Positions 38,491 to 46,344 of a stretch of DNA of 64,000 nt are shown piece by piece (the first letter of the stretch is position 1; each line of letters opens with the position of its first letter). This DNA is from Aestuariibacter sp. (GTDB lineage: Bacteria; Pseudomonadota; Gammaproteobacteria; Enterobacterales; Alteromonadaceae), in NCBI GenBank assembly GCA_017794925.1, contig CP051238.1, positions 341,177-405,176 of the forward strand, in the 5' to 3' direction. The notes beneath the pieces were generated by a model. That model was not told where the DNA came from. It did not search any database and saw only the letters and a list, made by a program, of their open reading frames with translations. Made by a program: the position numbers and the translations under genes.

Positions 38491-39708
38491 ATGAACTACC
38501 AAGCCTATGACTATATGGCCCGCAGTGCGCAAATCATGCACGAAGGCTTTAGCTTGATGAATGATGTTGCGAGTCATCCGTCGAACCCTTTTTCCCACAC
38601 GTTTCCTGGTCGAATGACCAAAGCTTCTCTGGAAACGGCAATGCGCCTGACTCGCCGCTATGAAAAACTTGGGTTTAATATCGACGAAATTACCATTGAT
38701 GGAAAATATCACCAGGTCAAAGAAGAAGTCGCATACAGCAAGCCTTTCTGTGACCTTATTCATTTCAATCGCGTTGGCGTAAGAGACGACCACAAAGTCT
38801 TATTAGTCGCACCGTTGTCCGGCCATTTTGCGACGTTATTGAAAGGGACTGTAGAAGCACTGCTGCCCGACCACGAAGTCTACATTACCGATTGGGCTGA
38901 TGCTCGTGAGGTACCGTTAGATGAAGGTCCGTTTAGCTTTGATTGCTATGTAGGATATCTCATCGAATTCTTAGAGTTCCTTGGACCAGGCACCCACGTC
39001 ATCGCAATTTGCCAGCCAACCGTTCAGGCGCTGATTGCAACGGCTGTTATGGCCGAGAAAAAGAATGAATGCGTCCCTCGTTCATTAACGCTGATGGCAG
39101 GCCCAATCGACACCAGCAAGAACCCTACCCGGGTTAATGAGTTCTCAACCAAACACCCTATGTCATGGTTCCGGAACGTGGCTATTATGTCTGTTCCTCA
39201 TGGCTATCCGGGTGAAGGCCGGAAAGTGTACCCAGGCTTTATGCAACTGGGTGGGTTCATTAGCATGAACCAGAAAACTCATATGAAGAAGTACATCAAC
39301 TTCTATCAGAATCTCATTTTCGGGGAAGAAGAAGACGCCGATCGTTTCCGCGCGTTTTACGATGAATATCTGGCCGTACTCGATATGCCAGCCGAGTTCT
39401 ATTTGGAAACTATTGAACGGGTCTTCAAAAACAATGAACTGGCACGTGGTGCGATTACCTATCAAGGCGAACCGGTAAGCTTTGAAGCCATCGAAAACAC
39501 CCCGCTGATGACAGTTGAAGGTGCAGATGACGATATTTGTGGCCTGGGTCAGACTCAAGCGGCTCAAACGCTGTGCAAGAACATCCCAAATTCTATGCGC
39601 ATCCACCACGTTCAGCCTGGTGCCGGTCACTATGGTATTTTTAGTGGTTCTAAGTTCCGTCAGCATATCCGTCCGCTAATCACCGACTTTATTCACAAAT
39701 ACGCCTGA
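38491..39708 (+). CDS. phaZ: Intracellular PHB depolymerase
   Basis: Mobilises the storage polyester inside the cell. The 405-residue protein has no signal peptide. The nucleophile is the cysteine in AICQPTVQA (Cys174), typical of the intracellular PhaZ1 group that uses Cys instead of Ser; the later Asp and His are in EGADDDICG and QPGAGHYGIFSG. The gene has its own leader after the phasin terminator, with TTAGGAGTGACCG as the ribosome site. Confidence 0.95.
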   Translation: MNYQAYDYMARSAQIMHEGFSLMNDVASHPSNPFSHTFPGRMTKASLETAMRLTRRYEKLGFNIDEITIDGKYHQVKEEVAYSKPFCDLIHFNRVGVRDDHKVLLVAPLSGHFATLLKGTVEALLPDHEVYITDWADAREVPLDEGPFSFDCYVGYLIEFLEFLGPGTHVIAICQPTVQALIATAVMAEKKNECVPRSLTLMAGPIDTSKNPTRVNEFSTKHPMSWFRNVAIMSVPHGYPGEGRKVYPGFMQLGGFISMNQKTHMKKYINFYQNLIFGEEEDADRFRAFYDEYLAVLDMPAEFYLETIERVFKNNELARGAITYQGEPVSFEAIENTPLMTVEGADDDICGLGQTQAAQTLCKNIPNSMRIHHVQPGAGHYGIFSGSKFRQHIRPLITDFIHKYA

Positions 39709-39772
39709 TACAGACTCGCCCATGCCTGCGCTTTGCGTTAGCATGGGCTCTCATTATTTCAGGGAGTATTGC

Positions 39773-41017
39773 ATGCGCTGTACCTTATCAGGAACACTTC
39801 GCCTTCTGCTTCGCGCATCCACTGCAGGACTTGTTCTAAGTAGCCTTGCGGTCAGTCAAGCCACCTTTGCACAAACTGCCCAGGACGAGTTTCAAAGTTG
39901 CAAAGCCGGGCTTCAACAACGCGCTATTGAAAACGGCGTGAGTGAACCTGTCGCTCAACAGGTGTTTGAAAAAATTAAATATCAGCCAAGGGTCATTGAA
40001 CTCGATCGCAGCCAACCAGAGTTTGTACAGACATTTCCGGGGTATTTCAGTAAACGTGTCAACGATTGGCGAATTAACAAAGGACGAGAGCTGGCTGCAA
40101 AGCACAAGGAGCTTCTGGCTAAACTGACTAAACAATACGGCGTCCCTGCCCATTATTTACTGGCATTTTGGGGTTTGGAGACGAATTTTGGTGGTTATAA
40201 AGGGAAAATGCCTGTGCTCGACTCTCTTGCGACACTGGCTTGTGACCCTCGCCGGAGTACCTTCTTCAGCAAAGAACTGATAACAGCCATTAAGTTGCTG
40301 GAGGCGCAGTCACTTGAGCAAGAACGCATGGTTGGTTCCTGGGCTGGCGCTATGGGACATACACAGTTTATGCCCTCAGCATACGCGGCGTATGCCGTCG
40401 ACGGCGACAATGACGGCCAGATCAACTTATGGGACAGCGAGGCCGACGCACTTACTTCCGCGGCTAATTTTCTGGCACAACTAGGCTGGCAACCGGGCTT
40501 TCGTTGGGGACGTGAAGTAAAGCTCCCCGACAACTTCGACTATCGGTTACTGGGTTACAGCAATCGCAAAGCCGTTACCGACTGGAATAGCATGGGTGTT
40601 ACTAAAGCCAAAGGTGACTCCCTCGGAAGCAGTGATATAAACAGCTACCTGGTTATGCCAGCCGGTCATCAGGGTCCGACCTTTCTGGCGTATCCCAATT
40701 TCAGAGTGATCATGCGCTGGAACAATTCAGAGTTTTATGCGATTGCCGTAGGGCGACTGGCTGACCGTATCGCCGGTGATGGCCGTATGGTGGCGTCACT
40801 ACCAGAATTACCAGCTTATAGCCGTAACCATATTATTGCGTTGCAACGCAGTCTGAATGAACGCGGTATTGATGTAGGTGGCGCTGATGGCATTCTGGGC
40901 CCTGCGACTCGAGAAGGTATAAGACAGTTTCAGCTAAGCCAGGACATGGTAGCCGATGGCTTCCCATCCTTATCCGTAATGGCAGCGCTGGGAGTGAGTG
41001 TTACACCAAACTCTTAA
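39773..41017 (+). CDS. Lytic murein transglycosylase of the MltB family
   Basis: Cleaves glycan strands of peptidoglycan. It has 414 residues from the ATG at 39773, with GGGAG 7 bases upstream. The signal peptide has a hydrophobic stretch ending near SQATFAQTA. The SLT_2 catalytic Glu is in AFWGLETNFGGYKG (Glu136), and the later MGHTQFMPSAYAAYAVD is typical. A C-terminal PG_binding_1 domain (about 345-410) reads IIALQRSLNERGIDVGGADGILGPATREGIRQFQ. There is no lipobox, so this is the soluble periplasmic type rather than MltB itself. Confidence 0.93.
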   Translation: MRCTLSGTLRLLLRASTAGLVLSSLAVSQATFAQTAQDEFQSCKAGLQQRAIENGVSEPVAQQVFEKIKYQPRVIELDRSQPEFVQTFPGYFSKRVNDWRINKGRELAAKHKELLAKLTKQYGVPAHYLLAFWGLETNFGGYKGKMPVLDSLATLACDPRRSTFFSKELITAIKLLEAQSLEQERMVGSWAGAMGHTQFMPSAYAAYAVDGDNDGQINLWDSEADALTSAANFLAQLGWQPGFRWGREVKLPDNFDYRLLGYSNRKAVTDWNSMGVTKAKGDSLGSSDINSYLVMPAGHQGPTFLAYPNFRVIMRWNNSEFYAIAVGRLADRIAGDGRMVASLPELPAYSRNHIIALQRSLNERGIDVGGADGILGPATREGIRQFQLSQDMVADGFPSLSVMAALGVSVTPNS

Positions 41018-41040
41018 TCAGGTGATCAGGGTTATTTCAA

Positions 41041-41071
41041 AGTGCCTGAGAACAGCAAAAAATCAGGCACT
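41041..41071. terminator. Hairpin between convergent genes
   Basis: AGTGCCTGA and TCAGGCACT form a perfect 9-base stem with a 13-base A-rich loop between the transglycosylase and phaB ends. No clear T run follows on either side. Confidence 0.5.
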
Positions 41072-41112
41072 CGAACCTCCGTTAACTCATGTATGTTGTT
41101 ATGGTAAGCGAA

Positions 41113-41835
41113 TTAATACATGTGTTGGCCGCCGTTAATCGACAGCGTAGAGCCTGTAATAAAGCTTGATTCATCACGGATCAGGAACAATACCCCTTCC
41201 GCAATATCTTCTGGTTTACCCAAACGGCCTACCGGAATTTTTGCAATAATTTTTGCCAGTACATCTTCAGGTACTGCGCGAACCATATCGGTATCGATGT
41301 AACCGGGTGCAATCGCATTCACTGTAATGCCTTTACCAGCGCCTTCCTGTGCCAACGCTTTTGTAAAGCCATGGATACCGGACTTTGCCGCAGCATAGTT
41401 TACCTGACCATACTGACCAGCCTGACCGTTAATAGAGCCAATATTCACAATACGTCCAAAGCTACGCTCACGCATTCCTTCGATAACCGCGCGGCATGTA
41501 TTGAAGCATGAAGCCAGGTTAGTTTGAATAACCGCGTTCCACTGCTCGAAGGTCATGCGGTGCATTGTGCCATCACGCGTAATACCCGCGTTATTTACCA
41601 ATACATCTACCGGGCCATAGTCCGCTTCAATCTGTGAAATTGCGTCTTTGGTTTTTTCAAAGTCTGACACATCAAACTTCATCGCTGCGATCCCGGTACG
41701 CTCAGTAAATTCCTGTGCCGCCTGATCATTCCCACCATAGTTAGCAACTACCGTATAGCCTGCGGCTTTTAACGTAGTACAAATTGCTTCACCAATCCCT
41801 CGTGTCCCGCCTGTGACGAGTGCTACTCTGCTCAT
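41113..41835 (-). CDS. phaB: Acetoacetyl-CoA reductase
   Basis: NADPH-dependent short-chain dehydrogenase making (R)-3-hydroxybutyryl-CoA for PhaC. The 240-residue protein has the cofactor motif TGGTRGIG, NNAG, and the active-site YAAAKSG; VNAIAPGYIDTDMVRAVPEDVLAKI is typical of PhaB/PhbB rather than FabG. It is oriented opposite to the other pha genes. The thiolase phaA is not in the window. The upstream region carries repeated TAACCAT sequences (near 41869 and 41882) of unknown meaning. Confidence 0.92.
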   Translation of the reverse strand: MSRVALVTGGTRGIGEAICTTLKAAGYTVVANYGGNDQAAQEFTERTGIAAMKFDVSDFEKTKDAISQIEADYGPVDVLVNNAGITRDGTMHRMTFEQWNAVIQTNLASCFNTCRAVIEGMRERSFGRIVNIGSINGQAGQYGQVNYAAAKSGIHGFTKALAQEGAGKGITVNAIAPGYIDTDMVRAVPEDVLAKIIAKIPVGRLGKPEDIAEGVLFLIRDESSFITGSTLSINGGQHMY

Positions 41836-41994
41836 GCTGTTTCCTCTTTTGCTATCGCTTACTAAATAACCATTTACTATATAACCATCTATAAACCTAA
41901 TCTGACAATGGGAAAATCAGACCTTGGTCGGGTTTTTATTGATCGATGTCAATTAGCCGAAAGAACAAAGTAGCAATTAAATATGACAAATCAG

Positions 41995-44463
41995 TTACTT
42001 AGGTTTAGTTGTGCGAATTGTTGCCTGAGCAGTGGTCGGATCTTCCGGCCAGACATGTTTTGGGTAGCGCCCTTTCATTTCCTTGCGCACCTCTGCATAA
42101 CTCCCCTTCCAGAAACCTGGCAGGTCATCGGTGGTCTGAATAGGCCGGTTAGCGGGAGAGAGTAATTCTACCGTGACAGTTTGTCGCCCGTTGGCAATAC
42201 AAACGGGCTCACTACTGCCATACACTTCCTGCATCTTTACCGACAACACAACCCTTGTGGGGCTTTCGTAGCGTAAAGGCCGACAGGTGCCACTTGGCAC
42301 GGTAATCGAGTCAGGCAGTTGTTTATTGAGTGCTTCTTGCAACGGCCATGGCAATGCCTGGCAAAGAAGCTTGTCCCATGGATTGTGTTTTAGTTGCGCA
42401 ACAGACGAACATTGCTTCAGCGCGCTGTATACGGTGTCACAAGCCAGTATCCATTCTACACTCGCCTCCGGCCAGGTAAGCGTCTCGCCGTAACTGTTAT
42501 ATTCAAGATTAAGCGTTCTTGCCATCGTGAGTCGATGCAAAGCAGGCAACAATATCGCTGAATTTGGCCAGTCTTTCAGTGGTCTCCCTGACAGCCATTC
42601 CCGCCAGAATTCACCACGAGACGATACATTGGCTTTTGCCAGTGGCTGACGACTTAGCACAATTTGGCCAAAGCGCTGCTGAGATTCTGCGCGCAGGGTA
42701 TCGGTAGTTGCATCGTAAAAAAGGGCTTCCTTTTCACTGAACCCGTTAGGGAAATGTGTTTTTATTACCGAAATGTCGATAGGCTGGGCCAAGCGAATTT
42801 GCATCGATGCCCCCCGTCTTTGTCCCGACAGGACTGCCAGCCAGTCGCCATTCATACCCGCCTCGGCAGTGAGCTCAGCACCCACGCCTTGCGCCAGCTT
42901 CAACGTCCCATTGGATTGCTTACACGCTATCCAATCTGGATTTAGCAACCCAATGGCCACTGCTAATTTTGACTCGTCCACATTGAATAGCGATGACTTG
43001 TCTACCTTGCCTCGCAAGAGTTTGACCAGACGCTGTGCTTGTTCGGCCAACCTTTGCCTCACCTGTCCCTGCAATTGCTTGAGGCAAAGATGTACGTCCC
43101 ACCCCGTATGCTTTGGCGGGTCCTCACTGAGTGCGGCAATTACACCGCCAGCCACCAGCCAGTCGTTGTTGCCGGTATCATCAGTCAGGGCTTTCACTTT
43201 CAGTAACATGTAGGCTGTGCGAGGTTGCACGGGTAGTTGTGCAGCCTTACGTCCTAATGACGTAATAGCGCCGTGTTCTGTGAAGGCATCAAGCTGCAGT
43301 AGGGTATGAGCGGCCGATTTAAGCTGTGCTTCCGACGGCATATCCAGCAAGGCCAATTCGCTAACCGGCGTTCCCCACGCCGCAGATTGCAACACCAATC
43401 CCGTAATGTCCTGGGTATGGATATCAGGCTGACTAAACTTACGCAGACGCCCCTGCACATCTTCGCTCCAGAGTCGATAACACTTGCCTGCTGCGAGACG
43501 ACCTGCCCGGCCTTTCCGCTGTTCTGCTGACGCTTGAGATATCATTTGCAATGACAACTCCGTCATTTGGCTCTTCGGGTGATATTCAGCCACCAATTCC
43601 CTACCGCTATCAACCACCACGGCAATCCCTTCAATAGTTAAACTGGTTTCAGCTATATTGGTTGCAAGAATGATTTTTCTTCTTCCCTGCATCAGAGGTC
43701 TCAGCGTGCGCTGTTGCTCGGCCAGTGGCAGGTTGCCGTACAGCAGCATAACGTCAGTATTGTCTGGCAAAGAAGTATTTAACTGCAGCTGAAGCTGTAA
43801 GATATGCTTCACCGTTGGCAGGAAAACCAATATATCGCCGGATTCACGCTCTGCTATTACGCGTACGTGTTTTGCCAGATTATTCACTAACTCATGGTGT
43901 TGGCATTGCCCCAAATAATTGACTTCAACAGGAAACTGACGCCCATCACTGTGCAGCACTTCGGCCTCGGGAAGCAACGCCTGAATGGGAGAGACATCGA
44001 GTGTTGCCGACATGACCAGTAACCGTAAATCGTCGCGCAACGCCTGTTTGGCCTCAATGGCCAATGCCAAACCAAAATCACTGTGCAAATTCCGCTCGTG
44101 AAACTCATCGAATATGATGATATCAACGCCGTCGAGCTCCGGATCCTGCTGGATTCGACGACTCAAAATACCTTCGGTAATAATTTCCAAACGAGTGGTC
44201 TGACTTACCGCTTGCTCACCTTTTATGCGATACCCCACGGTTTGACCCACCGCTTCACCCAACTGCTCAGCCAAAAAGGCGGCGAGTTGTTTTACTACAA
44301 CACGCCGGGGCTGCAGCATAACGATGCGCTTATTGCTATGGGCTAATAGAGCAAGAGGTATGGCCGTAGATTTACCGGCTCCAGGCGGAGCACTTAATAA
44401 AACATCCTGAGTATTGAGTGATTTACACAGAGGCGCGAGCAGGGATTCTACAGGGAGTGTCAT
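41995..44463 (-). CDS. hrpB: ATP-dependent helicase HrpB
   Basis: DExH-box protein of 822 residues with Walker A SAPPGAGKST near residue 25, DEFHERNLHSD, SAT, and the helicase C-terminal motif QRKGRAGR, followed by HA2 and the HrpB C-terminal domain (VLLSPANRPIQTTDDLPGFWKGSY-like end). The substrate of HrpB in bacteria is not well established. It is separated from phaB by about 160 bases. Confidence 0.96.
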   Translation of the reverse strand: MTLPVESLLAPLCKSLNTQDVLLSAPPGAGKSTAIPLALLAHSNKRIVMLQPRRVVVKQLAAFLAEQLGEAVGQTVGYRIKGEQAVSQTTRLEIITEGILSRRIQQDPELDGVDIIIFDEFHERNLHSDFGLALAIEAKQALRDDLRLLVMSATLDVSPIQALLPEAEVLHSDGRQFPVEVNYLGQCQHHELVNNLAKHVRVIAERESGDILVFLPTVKHILQLQLQLNTSLPDNTDVMLLYGNLPLAEQQRTLRPLMQGRRKIILATNIAETSLTIEGIAVVVDSGRELVAEYHPKSQMTELSLQMISQASAEQRKGRAGRLAAGKCYRLWSEDVQGRLRKFSQPDIHTQDITGLVLQSAAWGTPVSELALLDMPSEAQLKSAAHTLLQLDAFTEHGAITSLGRKAAQLPVQPRTAYMLLKVKALTDDTGNNDWLVAGGVIAALSEDPPKHTGWDVHLCLKQLQGQVRQRLAEQAQRLVKLLRGKVDKSSLFNVDESKLAVAIGLLNPDWIACKQSNGTLKLAQGVGAELTAEAGMNGDWLAVLSGQRRGASMQIRLAQPIDISVIKTHFPNGFSEKEALFYDATTDTLRAESQQRFGQIVLSRQPLAKANVSSRGEFWREWLSGRPLKDWPNSAILLPALHRLTMARTLNLEYNSYGETLTWPEASVEWILACDTVYSALKQCSSVAQLKHNPWDKLLCQALPWPLQEALNKQLPDSITVPSGTCRPLRYESPTRVVLSVKMQEVYGSSEPVCIANGRQTVTVELLSPANRPIQTTDDLPGFWKGSYAEVRKEMKGRYPKHVWPEDPTTAQATIRTTKPK

Positions 44464-44632
44464 ACCAGGACGGTTCTCACAACATCAATATTTAAAAATA
44501 CAGGTGTATCGTCGGCTACACCGACAGGCAAGATGACACACCCGGCTTATACTAAAACAAGCAGGTATAGTAGCATTGTGCCGTTGCACAGTTCATCCCT
44601 AACCATTACTCAATACGGTAGGTCATCAAAAA

Positions 44633-45238
44633 ATGCGAAGCTTTATCGGTTTGGATTTATCAGCTCAGGACAAACTCGCACTTGAACACTGGCGTGAAAA
44701 AAGTTTGCCCGGAATGCCATCCTCAAATACCCGAAACGCCAACCAACCCAAGGTTCCGATGCGTCAGCCTAAGCCTGTACCCGCGGCAAATTTTCATATT
44801 ACGCTGAGCTTTTTAGGTAATATCAACGACCGTCAACACGAGGCTATCATAGCCAATCTCGACGAGGTCGCAGCGGCTCCCTTTGACGTCACACTGGATT
44901 TGACTGCATTCTGGCAAGGACCAAAGATTCTGTTAGCCGCCCCTTCTGAGCCGCCAGCGGTACTAATGACCTTGGCAGGAAACGTAAATAGTGCAGCGCG
45001 GCAGGCAGGCATCGATGTTGAGCGCAGAGAGTACCGGCCCCACGTTACGCTTATTCGCAATACCAGGGAAGATTATCCGCCACCGCTGTTTTCACCCCAG
45101 CTGACCTGCCGGTTTACTCAGTTTCATTTGTTTGAATCAGTGTCTGCACCAAGCGGGGTTCACTACTCTATTAAGCACAGTTGGCCACTACGAGGCGGGC
45201 ATTCTATACGAGAAAAACTGCAAAGAGGTCATTTTTAG
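44633..45238 (+). CDS. thpR: RNA 2',3'-cyclic phosphodiesterase (2H family)
   Basis: A 201-residue two-histidine phosphoesterase. The tandem HxT/S motifs are seen as FHITLSFLG and RPHVTLIRN. It begins MRSFIGLDLS, typical of ThpR/LigT proteins. It hydrolyses 2',3'-cyclic ends to 2'-phosphates and may ligate tRNA halves in vitro. A 25-residue insert with Pro, Asn and Arg lies near residues 25-50. It is divergent from hrpB. Confidence 0.92.
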   Translation: MRSFIGLDLSAQDKLALEHWREKSLPGMPSSNTRNANQPKVPMRQPKPVPAANFHITLSFLGNINDRQHEAIIANLDEVAAAPFDVTLDLTAFWQGPKILLAAPSEPPAVLMTLAGNVNSAARQAGIDVERREYRPHVTLIRNTREDYPPPLFSPQLTCRFTQFHLFESVSAPSGVHYSIKHSWPLRGGHSIREKLQRGHF

Positions 45239-45307
45239 GCCATTTCCCCTTTACAGCACGCTTACCGCTCGGTAAAAAGGGAGCACTATTTATCACCATG
45301 TAAAACC

Positions 45308-46162
45308 ATGCATCACACCTTTAGACTTATCATCGATTGCCCTGACCAGGTTGGTCTGGTAGCAGGCGTTTCCCAATTTCTTGCCGATCACAATGCTTCC
45401 ATTCTTGAAGCGAGTCATCATACCGATCTGCAGACCGGTCGCTTTTTTATGCGCCACGAAATCAGCACTGATTCAATCAACCTGTCTTACGACCGGTTTA
45501 TTGAAGAATTCACGCCACTGGCAAATCATTTTCAAATGGAATGGAAACTGACCGACTCCAGTAAGAAGCAGCGCGTGGCGTTACTGGCGAGCCTGGAATC
45601 ACACTGTTTGGTTGATCTCCTGCATCGCTGGCACACAGGGGAGCTGCATTGCGACATCCCTTGTATTATTGGTAACCACCCGCAGTTAAAGCAGTTTGCA
45701 GACTGGTACAAAGTTCCATTCCACTGGGTAGATTTTAAGACCTTAGGTAAAGAAGCGGCATTCAAACAAATTGAAGTGTTGTTGGAAGAATACAAAATTG
45801 ATCTCACTGTACTCGCCCGCTTTATGCAAATTTTGCCTGATAGCCTGTGTAAAAAACTGGCAGGCAAGGTAATCAATATTCACCATAGTTTCCTGCCGTC
45901 ATTTGCTGGTGCTAAGCCTTACCAACAAGCCTATGAGCGCGGTGTAAAATTGATCGGCGCAACCTGTCACTACGTCACTAGTGATCTGGACGAAGGCCCT
46001 ATCATCGAACAAAGCGTTAAACGCATCAGCCACAGCGATTCATCTACCGACATGGTGCGTAAAGGAAAGGATTGTGAGGTAAATGCCCTCGCCCATGGGG
46101 TTCGTTACCACCTGGAAGATCGCGTTATTATTCATCACAACAAAACCGTAGTCTTCGCCTAA
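45308..46162 (+). CDS. purU: Formyltetrahydrofolate deformylase
   Basis: Hydrolyses 10-formyl-tetrahydrofolate to formate and tetrahydrofolate. The 284-residue protein has an N-terminal ACT domain (about 1-85, DCPDQVGLVAGVSQFLADHNASILEASHHTD) and a formyltransferase-like domain with IINIHHSFLPSFAGAKPYQQAYERGVK. The later Asp and Gly follow the normal TSDLDEGPIIEQ. A complex inverted repeat, CCCTTT with AAAGGG and TTACCG with CGGTAA, precedes the gene (45255-45290). A long hairpin follows it. Confidence 0.96.
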   Translation: MHHTFRLIIDCPDQVGLVAGVSQFLADHNASILEASHHTDLQTGRFFMRHEISTDSINLSYDRFIEEFTPLANHFQMEWKLTDSSKKQRVALLASLESHCLVDLLHRWHTGELHCDIPCIIGNHPQLKQFADWYKVPFHWVDFKTLGKEAAFKQIEVLLEEYKIDLTVLARFMQILPDSLCKKLAGKVINIHHSFLPSFAGAKPYQQAYERGVKLIGATCHYVTSDLDEGPIIEQSVKRISHSDSSTDMVRKGKDCEVNALAHGVRYHLEDRVIIHHNKTVVFA

Positions 46163-46177
46163 GCGAACCACTCTTTA

Positions 46178-46217
46178 TTTGCACCAGAACCGGCTCTCAA
46201 AAGCGTTCTGGTGCAAA
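46178..46217 (+). terminator. Long inverted repeat after purU
   Basis: TTTGCACCAGAAC and GTTCTGGTGCAAA are perfect 13-base arms with a 14-base loop containing GCT and AGC that could extend the stem. It starts 15 bases after the purU stop. No T run follows, so it may be a weak terminator, an mRNA 3'-end stabiliser, or a protein-binding palindrome. Confidence 0.6.
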
Positions 46218-46344
46218 TCATCGCGTTAAAATACCTTTCACAATATGTTGCCTGCACATACACTGATAAATCGATGTACGCAGGGTCCCAAAGCTGGACG
46301 CTTGCTGAAGAAATAAGAACGACAGAAAAGTTGAAGTAAATCCT

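Noticed and set aside
39163..39666. Minus-strand ORF of 167 codons opposite phaZ
   Set aside because: Shadow of the phaZ reading frame; the real gene has the conserved CQP nucleophile and neighbours.
42773..43213. Plus-strand ORF of 146 codons inside hrpB
   Set aside because: Antisense to a conserved helicase; no recognisable protein.
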